Assembly: GCA_023390695.1 (NCBI GenBank)
Contig: JAEWCJ010000290.1
Span: forward strand, 1-8,871
DNA from: Pseudomonadota bacterium
GTDB taxonomy: Bacteria; Pseudomonadota; Alphaproteobacteria; Rhizobiales; Xanthobacteraceae
Reading direction: 5' to 3'
Length of the DNA stretch: 8,871 nt
The position numbers were made by a program, and so were the translations under genes. Positions within the stretch are counted from its first letter, which is position 1, and every line of letters starts with the position of its first letter. The notes beneath the pieces are model-generated. The model did no database searches, was not told the origin of the DNA, and was given only the letters and a program-made list of their open reading frames with translations. Below, piece by piece: positions 1 to 8,857 of the stretch.

Positions 1-22
1 GTCAGATGTGTTTAAGTGCCAG
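1..22 (+). other. Probable Nextera/Tn5 adapter remnant at contig edge
   Basis: Bases 4-22 read AGATGTGTTTAAGTGCCAG, which matches the 19-base Tn5 mosaic end used in Nextera libraries (AGATGTGTATAAGAGACAG) at 16 of 19 positions. The preceding GTC matches the bases before the mosaic end in the Nextera read-1 adapter, giving 19 of 22 overall. The trpG reading frame hits an in-frame TAA at 13-15, and TrpG-like protein sequence begins only at about base 22, exactly where the adapter match ends. I infer that these bases are untrimmed, error-bearing adapter and not genomic. The adapter sequence is recalled from general knowledge. Confidence 0.8.
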
Positions 23-174
23 GGCTGGTGATGGGCATGTCCCACAAGTCGCTGCCGGTGCATGGCGTGCAGTTTCACCCGGAAAGCATCGCCTCTGAAC
101 ACGGGCAGGTAATCCTGAAGAATTTTCTCGACCTCGCCGCAGCCTGGAATGCCGGCGCGCGCCGCACACACTGA
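22..174 (+). CDS. trpG: Anthranilate synthase glutamine amidotransferase subunit, C-terminal fragment
   Basis: This is the last 50 codons of the glutaminase subunit (component II) of anthranilate synthase. The enzyme supplies ammonia from glutamine so that TrpE can convert chorismate to anthranilate in the cytoplasm. The fragment reads GLVMGMSHK and then [16 protein letters not shown], the hallmark C-terminal block of class I amidotransferases of the TrpG/PabA type. The His and Glu of HPE are the second and third members of the catalytic triad; the Cys lies in the missing N-terminal part. The family is about 190-200 residues, so roughly three quarters is absent. The truncation is a window-edge effect: the bases before 22 look like adapter and give an in-frame stop at 13-15. 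The gene ends with TGA at 172-174, nine bases before the trpD ATG, consistent with a trpGDC operon. PabA is an alternative for the family, but the neighbours favour TrpG. Confidence 0.9.
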   Translation, partial: GLVMGMSHKSLPVHGVQFHPESIASEHGQVILKNFLDLAAAWNAGARRTH

Positions 175-183
175 GTGGTTCCC

Positions 184-1200
184 ATGATCGACGAATTCAA
201 AGCGCTTATCGCCAAGGCGGCCACCGGTGCGACGCTGTCGCGCGAGGAATCCGCACAGGCTTTCGACCGCATGATGTCCGGCGAAGCGACGCCCTCGCAG
301 ATGGGCGGACTGCTCATGGCGCTGCGGGTGCGCGGCGAAACGGTCGACGAGATCACCGGCGCGGTGAGCGCCATGCGCGCCAAGATGCTGCCGGTCAATG
401 CGCCTGCCAATGCCATCGATGTTGTCGGCACCGGCGGCGACGCGTCCGGCTCCTACAATATCTCCACCTGCGCGGCCTTCATCGTGGCCGGCGCCGGCAT
501 CCCGGTCGCCAAGCATGGCAACCGTGCCCTGTCGTCGAAATCAGGCGCGGCCGATGTCCTGATGTCGCTCGGCATCAAGATCGATCTGACGCCCGATCAG
601 GTGGGGCGCTGCATCCGCGACGCCGGCATCGGTTTCATGTTCGCGCCGGCGCACCATCCGGCGATGAAGAATGTGGGGCCGACGCGCGTCGAACTCGGCA
701 CCCGCACCATCTTCAATCTGCTTGGCCCGCTCTCCAATCCGGCCAATGTGAAGCGCCAATTGGTGGGCGTGTTCTCGCGGCAATGGATCGAGCCGCTGGC
801 GCAGGTGCTGAAGAATCTCGGCTCGGACAGCGTCTGGGTCGTGCATGGCTCCGACGGCCTGGACGAAATCACGACCTCGGGACCGACCTATGTCGCGGCG
901 CTCGAAGGCGGCAAGATCCGCACTTTCGAAATCGATCCGGCCGAGATCGGCATGAAGCCGGTGAAGGCTGAATCCCTGCGCGGCGGCGACGCCGACACCA
1001 ATGCCGCAGCCTTGAAATCCGTGCTGAACAACGAAGACAGCGCCTATCGCGACGTCGCGGCGCTGAATGCCGGCGCGGCGCTTGTGGTGGCCGGCGCGGC
1101 GAAGGACATCAAGGAAGGCATCGCCCTGGCGCACAAGTCGCTTGCCTCCGGCGCGGCAAAGGCGAAACTGGAACGGCTGATCGCCGTCTCGAACGGTTGA
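184..1200 (+). CDS. trpD: Anthranilate phosphoribosyltransferase
   Basis: TrpD transfers the phosphoribosyl group of PRPP to anthranilate, the second committed step of tryptophan synthesis, in the cytoplasm. The 338-residue product has the normal length for the family. An N-terminal helical domain (about residues 1-70, with [18 protein letters not shown] at 36-53) is followed by the alpha/beta domain. Visible signatures are the PRPP-binding glycine loop GTGGD at 82-86, KHGNR at 110-114, and [13 protein letters not shown] at 174-186. The protein aligns by eye with alphaproteobacterial TrpD from [11 protein letters not shown] onward, so I chose ATG 184. A GTG at 175, directly after the trpG stop, would add three residues; neither start has a strong ribosome binding site (GAGTGG at 173-178 is the nearest purine run). 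The next gene, trpC, starts 5 bases after this stop, which points to co-translation. I see no attenuator or other control site inside the cluster. The family assignment is secure; only the exact start is open. Confidence 0.97.
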   Translation: MIDEFKALIAKAATGATLSREESAQAFDRMMSGEATPSQMGGLLMALRVRGETVDEITGAVSAMRAKMLPVNAPANAIDVVGTGGDASGSYNISTCAAFIVAGAGIPVAKHGNRALSSKSGAADVLMSLGIKIDLTPDQVGRCIRDAGIGFMFAPAHHPAMKNVGPTRVELGTRTIFNLLGPLSNPANVKRQLVGVFSRQWIEPLAQVLKNLGSDSVWVVHGSDGLDEITTSGPTYVAALEGGKIRTFEIDPAEIGMKPVKAESLRGGDADTNAAALKSVLNNEDSAYRDVAALNAGAALVVAGAAKDIKEGIALAHKSLASGAAKAKLERLIAVSNG

Positions 1201-1205
1201 ATGCA

Positions 1206-2024
1206 ATGGCCGACATCCTGAAGAAGATCGAGGATTACAAGCGCGAGGAAATCGCCGCCGCCAAGCGCGCGCGGCCCCTGGCCGAGATTGAGCAGGCGGC
1301 GAAGGCGGCCCCTGCCTCGCGCGGCTTTCTCAAGGCCATCGAGCGCAAGCTGGCCGCGGGCGACTACGCGCTGATCGCCGAGATCAAGAAGGCCAGCCCC
1401 TCGCGCGGCGTGATCCGCGCCGATTTCGACCCGCCGTCGCTGGCGAAGGCATACGAGGCCGGCGGCGCCGCCTGTCTGTCGGTGCTCACCGACACGCCGT
1501 CCTTCCAGGGCCGGCCCGAATTCCTCACCGATGCGCGCGCGGCCGTCTCTCTACCCGCCCTGCGCAAGGATTTCATGTACGACGTCTATCAGGTGGCGGA
1601 AGCGCGCGCCTGGGGCGCCGATTGCATTCTGCTGATCATGGCCGGCATCGACGACGCCACCGCGCGCGATCTGGAGGATGCGGCGTTTGCTTACGGAATG
1701 GACGTCCTGATCGAGGTCCATGATGAAGCCGAGCTGGAGCGCGCCCTGCGCCTGAAATCGCGCCTCGTCGGCATCAACAATCGCAATCTGAAGACCTTCG
1801 AAACCTCCCTGTCGGTGAGCGAGACCCTGGCGCCGAAAGTCCCGCAGGATCGCGTGCTGGTCGGCGAAAGCGGTATCTTCACGCCGGACGATCTGGCGCG
1901 GCTGGCGGCGGTCGGCATCGCGACATTCCTGGTCGGCGAAAGCCTGATGCGGGCGCAGGATGTGACCGCGGCAACCCGCCTCTTGCTTGCGAAAGATCAA
2001 CCGCGCAACGCCGCTGCAGGCTAG
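1206..2024 (+). CDS. trpC: Indole-3-glycerol phosphate synthase
   Basis: TrpC closes the indole ring, converting carboxyphenylaminodeoxyribulose phosphate to indole-3-glycerol phosphate, in the cytoplasm. The 272-residue product is a stand-alone TIM-barrel synthase, not fused to TrpF as in E. coli. Active-site blocks appear in order: [12 protein letters not shown] at 57-68 (Glu59 and Lys61), LRKDF at 119-123 (Lys121), DVLIEVH around 166-172 (Glu170), GINNRNL at 189-195, and LVGESGI followed by FLVGESLM at 241-248, the last forming the phosphate-binding end of the barrel. ATG 1206 gives the usual N-terminus [28 protein letters not shown] at 1197 in the same frame would overlap trpD and seems unlikely, and the ATG at 1201 is out of frame. 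The C-terminal tail after about residue 262 is poorly conserved. moaC begins 10 bases downstream, so this gene is probably transcribed with its neighbours on both sides. Confidence 0.97.
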   Translation: MADILKKIEDYKREEIAAAKRARPLAEIEQAAKAAPASRGFLKAIERKLAAGDYALIAEIKKASPSRGVIRADFDPPSLAKAYEAGGAACLSVLTDTPSFQGRPEFLTDARAAVSLPALRKDFMYDVYQVAEARAWGADCILLIMAGIDDATARDLEDAAFAYGMDVLIEVHDEAELERALRLKSRLVGINNRNLKTFETSLSVSETLAPKVPQDRVLVGESGIFTPDDLARLAAVGIATFLVGESLMRAQDVTAATRLLLAKDQPRNAAAG

Positions 2025-2034
2025 ACTGGTGCCA

Positions 2035-2526
2035 ATGACCGACAACGACAAGCAACTGACTCATCTTGGCAGTGCCGGGGAGGCGCGCATGGTGGATGTG
2101 TCTGGGAAGGACGTCACCGAGCGCGTGGCGGTTGCCGCGGGGCGCGTGGTGATGTCGGTCGAAACGCTGGACAAGGTGCTGGCCGGCGATTCCAAGAAGG
2201 GCGACGTCATGGGCGCGGCGCGCATTGCCGGCATCATGGCGGCGAAGAAGACGCACCAGCTGATTCCGCTTTGCCATCCGCTGCCGCTCACCAAGGTCGC
2301 GGTCGACCTGTCGCCGGATCACCGGCTGCCCGGCATCCAGGTCGAGGCCACGGTAAAAGTGTCGGGCCAGACTGGCGTCGAGATGGAAGCGCTCACCGCG
2401 GTGTCGGTGGCCTGTCTCACCATCTACGACATGGCCAAGGCGCTCCAGCGCGATATGCGCATCGAAGACATTCATCTGGTCGAGAAACAGGGCGGCAAAT
2501 CCGGACCCTACAAGGCGCGGGAGTAA
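2035..2526 (+). CDS. moaC: Cyclic pyranopterin monophosphate synthase MoaC
   Basis: MoaC acts after the radical SAM enzyme MoaA and converts 3',8-cyclo-7,8-dihydro-GTP to cyclic pyranopterin monophosphate, the first stable intermediate of molybdenum cofactor synthesis. The 163-residue product has the family length. Recognisable blocks are [18 protein letters not shown] at 54-71, [14 protein letters not shown] at 73-86, [16 protein letters not shown] at 111-126, TIYDMAK at 129-135 with the conserved Asp132 and Lys135, and KQGGKSG at 151-157. The protein follows E. coli MoaC closely by eye. The open frame reaches back to 1987 inside trpC, but that extension ([16 protein letters not shown]) has no MoaC counterpart, so I chose ATG 2035. 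No strong ribosome binding site precedes it. The moeA GTG lies three bases after the TAA, indicating translational coupling. moaA and moaB are not in the window. Confidence 0.97.
   Translation: MTDNDKQLTHLGSAGEARMVDVSGKDVTERVAVAAGRVVMSVETLDKVLAGDSKKGDVMGAARIAGIMAAKKTHQLIPLCHPLPLTKVAVDLSPDHRLPGIQVEATVKVSGQTGVEMEALTAVSVACLTIYDMAKALQRDMRIEDIHLVEKQGGKSGPYKARE
2519..2523 (+). promoter_or_regulatory. Ribosome binding site deciding the moeA GTG start
   Basis: GGGAG at the end of moaC lies six bases before GTG 2530, an ideal spacing, and 15 bases before the alternative in-frame ATG 2539. This favours the GTG as the moeA start. The site overlaps the last moaC codons, so moeA translation is probably coupled to moaC. 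Confidence 0.6.
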
Positions 2527-2529
2527 GCC

Positions 2530-3741
2530 GTGGCGCTGATGTCGGTTGCGGACGCGCTCGCCCATGTCCTCGCACACGCAGAGCCGCTGCCGGCGCAGTT
2601 GACCAACGTCGCGGACGCGCATGTCCGGGTACTGGCGGAAGATCTCGCCGCACGTCGCACACAGCCGCCAGAGGACGTGTCGGCGATGGACGGCTATGCG
2701 GTGCGCGCCGCCGACGTCGCGACCGTTCCGGCGACCTTGAAGGTGATCGGCGAAGTCGCGGCCGGCTGGCCGTTTGCGGGATCGGTGACGCAAGGCTGCG
2801 CGGCGCGGATTTTTACCGGCGGCGTCGTCCCGGCCGGCGCCGACACGATCGTCATTCAGGAGAATGTCGCGCGCGACGGCGACACCATCACGGTCAAGGT
2901 TCCGGCCCCCGCCAACAAACATATCCGCCGCGCCGGGCTCGACTTCCAGAAGGGCGAGGTGCTGCTGCGCAAAGGCCGCCTGCTCACGGGCCGCGATCTG
3001 TCGCTTGCCGCCTCAATGAACCATGACACCCTGCCCGTGCACGCCAGCCCGCGCGTCGCCGTGCTGGCCACCGGCGACGAACTGGTCATGCCCGGCCATG
3101 AGCCGGGACCCGGACAGATCGTCTATTCCAACGGCTATGCGGTGATGGCGCTGGCACAAAGCGATGGCGCCGATGTGATCAATCTCGGCCTCGTGCCGGA
3201 CCGCGTCGACGATACGATCGCTGCCATCCGCCGCGCCTGCGAAGCCAAGGCCGACATCCTGGTGACCACCGGCGGCGCCTCGGTCGGCGACTATGATCTG
3301 GTGCAGAAGGCGCTCGCCTCCGAAGGGCTGGCCATGTCGTTCTGGAAGGTGGCGCTGCGGCCGGGCCGCCCGCTGATGCATGGGCGGCTGGGCGCGATGC
3401 ATGTGCTCGGCCTGCCCGGTAACCCGGTCTCCGCCTTCGTCTGCGCGGTATTGTTCCTCTCGCCACTGATCCGCAAGCTCTCCGGCCGCCGCGATATCGG
3501 CCCCGTGGTCGAATCGGCCCGGGCGGGAATCGACCTGCCTGCCAATGACGAACGCGCCGACTACATGCGGGCGCGCCTGCATGCCGGTGCGGACGGTGCG
3601 GCGATCGCGACGCCGTTTTCGGCACAGGATTCCTCGATGATGCAAACGCTCGCAAACGCCGATTGTCTGCTTGTTCGCGAGCCTTATGCACCGGCTCTGC
3701 GCGTCGGCGACGCCTGCCCCATCGTAAAGCTTCCCCTTTAG
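2530..3741 (+). CDS. moeA: Molybdopterin molybdenumtransferase MoeA
   Basis: MoeA inserts molybdate into adenylylated molybdopterin, the last step of basic molybdenum cofactor synthesis, and acts as a cytoplasmic dimer. The 403-residue product matches the usual MoeA length of about 400. Domains I and II hold SAMDGYAVR at 51-59 and TGGVVPAGADT at 96-106. The MogA-like domain III holds ATGDELV around 180-186, TTGGASVGDYD at 246-256 and GLPGNPVSAFV at 294-304, which build the pterin and molybdate site. Domain IV runs from about residue 326 to the end. A well-placed GGGAG supports GTG 2530; ATG 2539 would remove three residues. It follows moaC by three bases, pairing an early and a late cofactor step in one transcript. 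The base composition turns AT-rich just after the stop, at the lexA control region, and I see no clear hairpin terminator there. Some genomes carry several MoeA paralogues, so this may not be the only one. Confidence 0.96.
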   Translation: MALMSVADALAHVLAHAEPLPAQLTNVADAHVRVLAEDLAARRTQPPEDVSAMDGYAVRAADVATVPATLKVIGEVAAGWPFAGSVTQGCAARIFTGGVVPAGADTIVIQENVARDGDTITVKVPAPANKHIRRAGLDFQKGEVLLRKGRLLTGRDLSLAASMNHDTLPVHASPRVAVLATGDELVMPGHEPGPGQIVYSNGYAVMALAQSDGADVINLGLVPDRVDDTIAAIRRACEAKADILVTTGGASVGDYDLVQKALASEGLAMSFWKVALRPGRPLMHGRLGAMHVLGLPGNPVSAFVCAVLFLSPLIRKLSGRRDIGPVVESARAGIDLPANDERADYMRARLHAGADGAAIATPFSAQDSSMMQTLANADCLLVREPYAPALRVGDACPIVKLPL

Positions 3742-3774
3742 CAATCTGTAGATTTCTTCACTCCAAATTAAACA

Positions 3775-3802
3775 CTTGCGGAACACATATGGAACATATA
3801 GT
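3775..3802 (+). promoter_or_regulatory. Possible lexA promoter overlapping the SOS box
   Basis: CTTGCG at 3775-3780 resembles the alphaproteobacterial -35 (CTTGAC), and TATAGT at 3797-3802, 16 bases on, resembles a -10 element. The SOS box lies between and over these elements, so bound LexA would block RNA polymerase. The match is only moderate, but the AT-rich patch in a GC-rich background and the position before lexA support a promoter here. Initiation would give a leader of roughly 60 bases. Confidence 0.4.
3781..3795 (+). promoter_or_regulatory. LexA operator (alphaproteobacterial SOS box)
   Basis: GAACACATATGGAAC is a perfect GAAC-N7-GAAC direct repeat, the LexA recognition sequence known from Alphaproteobacteria and different from the CTG-N10-CAG box of E. 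coli. It lies 75 bases before the lexA start codon, so lexA is very likely autoregulated and induced by DNA damage through RecA-stimulated self-cleavage. The motif is read directly; its function is inferred from the family. Confidence 0.88.
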
Positions 3803-3806
3803 GTCC

Positions 3807-3821
3807 GTTCATGATTTGTTT
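3807..3821 (+). promoter_or_regulatory. Possible second, degenerate LexA box
   Basis: GTTCATGATTTGTTT fits GTTC-N7-GTTC, the same box read on the other strand, except that the last base is T instead of C. Its centre is 26 bases from the centre of the perfect box, about two and a half helical turns. It would lie at or just after the transcription start. It may be a weak secondary LexA site or chance. Confidence 0.3.
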
Positions 3822-3869
3822 CTAGCCCTTGATGGCGACCGCCGGGGCTAAGCCTGGAGTGTCTCGCCG

Positions 3870-4565
3870 ATGCTGACCCGCAAGCAATTCGAGCTGCTGC
3901 GTTTCATCAATGAGCGTCTGAAGGAGGCGGGAGTGCCGCCCTCCTTCGACGAGATGAAGGACGCCCTCGACCTGCGTTCCAAATCCGGCATTCACCGGCT
4001 GATCACGGCGCTCGAGGAGCGCGGCTTCATCCGCCGCCTGCCCAACCGCGCCCGCGCCATCGAGGTGATCAAGCTGCCTGATTCCGTCACGCCGACGTCA
4101 AGCGCGCGGCGCGGCTTCACCCCGAGCGTCATCGAGGGCAATCTCGGTCGCGTGCGCACCGCCTCGGAAGAGGACAGCGGCCGTCCGGTGCCGATCCCGG
4201 TCATGGGGCGCATCGCCGCCGGCACCCCGATCGAGGCCATCCAGACCCGCAGCCACACCATCAACATGCCGCCGGACCTGCTCACCTCCGGCGAGCATTA
4301 CGCGCTGGAAGTGCGCGGCGATTCCATGATCGACGCCGGCATTCTCGACGGCGACATGGCGCTGATCCGCAAGTCCGACACCGCCGATACCGGCGATATC
4401 GTGGTGGCGCTGATCGATGACGAGGAGGCGACACTGAAGCGCTTCCGCCGTCGGGGTGCCTCGATCGCGCTGGAGCCCGCCAACACCGCCTATGAGGTGC
4501 GGATTCTGCCGCCCAACCGCGTGCGCATCCAGGGCAAGCTGATCGGCCTGTTCCGCCGCTACTGA
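3870..4565 (+). CDS. lexA: LexA repressor, SOS regulator
   Basis: LexA represses DNA-damage genes and inactivates itself when RecA filaments trigger its self-cleavage. The 231-residue product has an N-terminal winged helix-turn-helix (about residues 1-67, with the helix pair around 25-48), a variable linker rich in Ser, Arg and Thr (about 70-105), and a C-terminal S24-type peptidase and dimer domain. The scissile bond is Ala117-Gly118 in GRIAAGTP. The catalytic dyad is Ser152 in RGDSMIDAG and Lys190 in ATLKRF. All key residues are present, so it should be functional. The linker is longer than in E. coli LexA (202 residues), as is usual in Rhizobiales. ATG 3870 has GGAG at 3856-3859, ten bases upstream, and no better start exists. 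A perfect GAAC-N7-GAAC operator upstream indicates autoregulation. The gene sits after moeA but has its own control region. Its 3' end overlaps the end of convergent comEC by 7 bases. Confidence 0.98.
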   Translation: MLTRKQFELLRFINERLKEAGVPPSFDEMKDALDLRSKSGIHRLITALEERGFIRRLPNRARAIEVIKLPDSVTPTSSARRGFTPSVIEGNLGRVRTASEEDSGRPVPIPVMGRIAAGTPIEAIQTRSHTINMPPDLLTSGEHYALEVRGDSMIDAGILDGDMALIRKSDTADTGDIVVALIDDEEATLKRFRRRGASIALEPANTAYEVRILPPNRVRIQGKLIGLFRRY

Positions 4566-6823
4566 TCGCCGGCCTCCAGATCCTCCGGCCGCGGCGTCGC
4601 ATCCACCGCAGGCGGGCGCCGTGCCGGCATCGCGGACATTTCCTCAGTCGATGTTGGCTGCGCTTGCGCCCAAGGCCGGTCATGGCCCGGCGGCCGGGCA
4701 AAGGTCGTGGCAAAGCCGTCCCCTGCCCGCGTCAGCGCCGCGGCGCCGAAGCTTCGCCAGACATCGCGATCGATCGCCTGTGCCTTGCATTGCGGCGGCA
4801 TCTGCCGCTGCGTCACAACCACACGGGCGCGGTTGCAGTCGTCGGCCAGCGCCTCCGCGTTTCGCGCCAGTGCCACCATCCCGCCGCCTTGCAGGGGCGC
4901 GACGCAGCCAAGCTCGTCGCACCGCACATTCGCCGACAATGTCTCATCGCGGGCGCCGCGCGCATCGCCGTCGGCCGCCAGCCATTCGCGCAAGGTGAAA
5001 TCGTCGGTCCCTGTGCTCATGACCGAAAGCCGGCCCTCGGGTCCGCGCACCGCGACCATGCGCGCGTCATGCGACACCAGGATATCCGGCAAGGGCGCGC
5101 GCCAGGCGGACCCGCAGCCAACCGCGATCAGCACCGCGCCGCACCAGCGCAGCGGCGAACGCAGCAGACAGGTCAGCACAAGGCCAAAGCCCGCCACCAA
5201 GAGCGGGCCAACACCAAAAGCATGAATGCGCCCGACGGCCCCCGGCAGACCCGCGACCCAGCTCGCCACCCCGATCATCCAGTCAATTCCGCCGCCCATC
5301 ATCTGCCAGAGCGCCGCATCGAAGCCGAACGGCATGACGGCGAGCGCCAATAATCCGAAAGGCATCACCCAGGCCGAGACGATCGGCATCGCCAGCAGAT
5401 TGGACAGCAGCCCATACGGCGCCAGCCGATGGAAGTGATAAGCCGCAAACAGCGTGGTCGCGAGCCCCGCGACCAGCGACGCCAGAACGAGTCCGATGAT
5501 TTCCCGCCCGCCCCACAAAGCAATGCGGACGCCCAGCGAAGTGTCGGGCACCGCCGACATCCACGGCAATCCGCGCTCATAAGCGGCGATCAAGGCGAGG
5601 GTCGCGGCGAACGACATCTGGAAACTTGGATGCACGATGGCTTCCGGGGCGATCAGCAGGACCGCAAGCGCCGCCACGGCAATCGTGCGCAATGTCAACG
5701 CCGGGCGGTCGCACATCACGCCGACCAGCACGATCGCCGTCATGATGAAGGCGCGCTGGGTGGCGACTTCGGCGCCGGAGAGCAGCAGATAGAAACTCGC
5801 CATGCCGAGCGCACACGCCGCCGCCCATTTCTTGATCGGATAGCGGCTGGCAAATGACGGAATGAGCGCAAGAGCCGCGCGAATGGCGAAGAACACAACG
5901 CCGGCCACGACCGCCATGTGATAGCCGGAGATCGACAGCACGTGGCCCAGACTGGAGACGAACATCGCGTCGTTGACCGGGGTCGAGATCGTATCGCGCT
6001 TGCCGGTGATGAGCGCCGACGCGATCGTACCTTTGTCGCCCGGGAGAGCAGCGCGGATGCGGGCATCGATGCCGTCGCGCAGGCCGGTCATCGCGGCGGC
6101 GTAGCGCAATCGCAGGCCGGGCGGCTCCGGAGCGGCGACAGGGCGAATCCGGCCAAGCACGAAGCCGGATGCGCCGATGCGCTGGAAATAGAGATCGCGC
6201 GCGAAATCGTAACTGCCCGGCCGCAGCGGCGCGAGCGGCGGATTGAGCCTGGCGCGCAATTCCACGAACGAGCCGACCGCCGGCGCCGTGCCCTTGCGCA
6301 CCGACAGCCGCACGCGCTCCAGTTTCTGTGTCAGCCGGCTGGCCTCGATGCGGTGCACCCGCAGCACGATGCGATCGCTGCGCTCGCGTTCCTCCCGCAC
6401 TTCCACGAATCCGGAAAGCTGCGCGCTGAAGATCGGCGCGGCGAGGACCGGATGCGAGATGAAATGACTTCGAAGGGTTGCAACCGTGAAGCCCGCAGCG
6501 ACCGCCGCCAGCGCCAGCATGACCGGAAAGCCGGCAGCGCTCGCACGCAACGCAACCGCGCCGGCTCCAAGGCCCAGTGTGAGCGCCAGTCCTGCCCACC
6601 AGAAGGGTTCATGCGCCGCCGCGAAATAGAGAATGATGCCGATGCCGAAGGCCACCGGCAGCCACAGGATCGGCCGGCCCGGCGCCAGATCGACGGCGAT
6701 ATAGCGATGCAGGACGTCGCGGACATTGCCCGCAAAAGCGGACAAACGGTCAGGCGCCGTCCAAGCGCGCCGGCGCGCCCCGGACGGCCAGGTCGCGGCC
6801 CGTCCCCCACGCTTGTCGTCCAT
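4559..6823 (-). CDS. comEC: ComEC/Rec2 family DNA uptake channel protein
   Basis: ComEC is the inner-membrane channel that carries single-stranded DNA into the cytoplasm during natural transformation. The 754-residue product starts with a basic cytoplasmic stretch (1-50), three hydrophobic helices (about 52-116), and a periplasmic OB-like DUF4131 region (about 117-250). The Competence core follows, with many membrane segments (about 286-573). It contains the family signatures [15 protein letters not shown] at 294-308, [12 protein letters not shown] at 350-361 and [16 protein letters not shown] at 399-414. The C-terminal part (about 578-720) is soluble and has four cysteines (635, 640, 663, 679). 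It lacks the HxHxDH motif of the metallo-beta-lactamase domain found in the long ComEC form, and a Pro- and Glu-rich tail ends the protein. GAGG on the minus strand (6831-6834), seven bases before the ATG, supports the start. It lies 84 bases downstream of glnS on the same strand and may be co-transcribed with it. Competence is not demonstrated for most relatives, so the role in this host is inferred. Confidence 0.93.
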   Translation of the reverse strand: MDDKRGGRAATWPSGARRRAWTAPDRLSAFAGNVRDVLHRYIAVDLAPGRPILWLPVAFGIGIILYFAAAHEPFWWAGLALTLGLGAGAVALRASAAGFPVMLALAAVAAGFTVATLRSHFISHPVLAAPIFSAQLSGFVEVREERERSDRIVLRVHRIEASRLTQKLERVRLSVRKGTAPAVGSFVELRARLNPPLAPLRPGSYDFARDLYFQRIGASGFVLGRIRPVAAPEPPGLRLRYAAAMTGLRDGIDARIRAALPGDKGTIASALITGKRDTISTPVNDAMFVSSLGHVLSISGYHMAVVAGVVFFAIRAALALIPSFASRYPIKKWAAACALGMASFYLLLSGAEVATQRAFIMTAIVLVGVMCDRPALTLRTIAVAALAVLLIAPEAIVHPSFQMSFAATLALIAAYERGLPWMSAVPDTSLGVRIALWGGREIIGLVLASLVAGLATTLFAAYHFHRLAPYGLLSNLLAMPIVSAWVMPFGLLALAVMPFGFDAALWQMMGGGIDWMIGVASWVAGLPGAVGRIHAFGVGPLLVAGFGLVLTCLLRSPLRWCGAVLIAVGCGSAWRAPLPDILVSHDARMVAVRGPEGRLSVMSTGTDDFTLREWLAADGDARGARDETLSANVRCDELGCVAPLQGGGMVALARNAEALADDCNRARVVVTQRQMPPQCKAQAIDRDVWRSFGAAALTRAGDGFATTFARPPGHDRPWAQAQPTSTEEMSAMPARRPPAVDATPRPEDLEAGDQ

Positions 6824-6907
6824 GGCGCGGCCTCATCCCGCGCTTGCTGCCCGCGTCCATGCTACACGCAGCGGTTGTCGCGAACAGCCGGAACGTTTGC
6901 GAACGGA

Positions 6908-8587
<1,680 letters not shown>

Positions 8588-8595
8588 TCTAGGTG

Positions 8596-8599
8596 TCCT
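8596..8599 (-). promoter_or_regulatory. Ribosome binding site deciding the glnS start
   Basis: On the minus strand AGGA lies eight bases before ATG 8587. The upstream in-frame ATG at 8608 has only AAAG immediately adjacent. This supports a protein starting [15 protein letters not shown], which also fits where GlnRS homology begins. Confidence 0.6.
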
Positions 8600-8664
8600 G
8601 TCTGTCATCTTTAGCGGCAACTGCGATGGCGCCGGCCCGCGAGACGCGGCCCAAAAACAGTGCC

Positions 8665-8693
8665 GAATAGGCGGCCCGAAGGCTGCCCCTCAA
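8665..8693 (-). promoter_or_regulatory. Probable glnS promoter
   Basis: On the minus strand TTGAGG (8688-8693) and CTATTC (8665-8670) are separated by exactly 17 bases, close to the alphaproteobacterial housekeeping pattern CTTGAC-N17-CTATAT. Transcription would start near 8658 and give a leader of about 70 bases before ATG 8587. It could also drive comEC, as no convincing terminator follows glnS. The spacer consists of an inverted repeat (8670-8687). Confidence 0.42.
8670..8687 (-). repeat. Inverted repeat with TTCG loop upstream of glnS
   Basis: On the minus strand GGCAGCC-TTCG-GGCCGCC can form a seven-pair stem with one internal A-C mismatch, closed by a C(UUCG)G tetraloop, one of the most stable RNA loops. 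It has no adjacent T-run on either strand, so it is not a standard terminator. It fills the spacer of the proposed glnS promoter and would be transcribed only from a promoter further upstream. Confidence 0.4.
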
Positions 8694-8829
8694 AGGCGCT
8701 CTATGTGCCAGTTTCGTGCCGGTCCGCCAAGTGCGCTTCGCGCGCAGTGTGCGGCAGGCCGCCCGCGGAGCCTCCGTTTACCGCCCGGCAACCCTGTGTT
8801 CATTGCGCCCGGTTCCGGGCCCTGCCGCA

Positions 8830-8857
8830 TTGCTCTCACCGGTGGCTGTGCTACACG
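8830..8857 (+). promoter_or_regulatory. Possible outward plus-strand promoter at window edge
   Basis: TTGCTC (8830-8835) and TACACG (8852-8857) are 16 bases apart, and the latter is preceded by TG at an extended -10 position. It would drive a plus-strand gene starting beyond 8871, divergent from glnS. By synteny in related genomes that gene might be gltX. A perfect dyad, GCCCGG-TT-CCGGGC at 8807-8820, lies just upstream. Both elements are weak matches. I see nothing else supportable between 8694 and 8871. Confidence 0.25.

Noticed and set aside
541..1206. A 221-codon minus-strand open frame inside trpD
   Set aside because: It lies wholly antisense to trpD, has shadow-like composition and no family signature.
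1879..2922. A 347-codon minus-strand open frame across trpC, moaC and moeA
   Set aside because: It is a shadow of three confirmed genes, with Arg/His/Asp-rich composition and no recognisable motif.
3742..3775. A terminator after moeA
   Set aside because: No stem followed by a T-run is visible; the region is simply AT-rich and leads into the lexA control region.
3789..3851. A 20-codon frame (ATG 3789 to TAA 3851) before lexA as a possible leader peptide
   Set aside because: It begins inside the SOS box and probably upstream of the transcription start, and it has no ribosome binding site.
6860..6868. TGCTACACG before comEC as an active plus-strand promoter
   Set aside because: No -35 element lies at suitable spacing and the plus strand leads straight into the antisense of glnS. 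It is kept only as a possible relic in the synteny finding.
6882..6904. Three GAAC half-sites between comEC and glnS as a possible SOS box
   Set aside because: The spacers are 5 and 6 bases, not the required 7, and the site lies after the glnS stop codon. The arrangement does not fit LexA binding.
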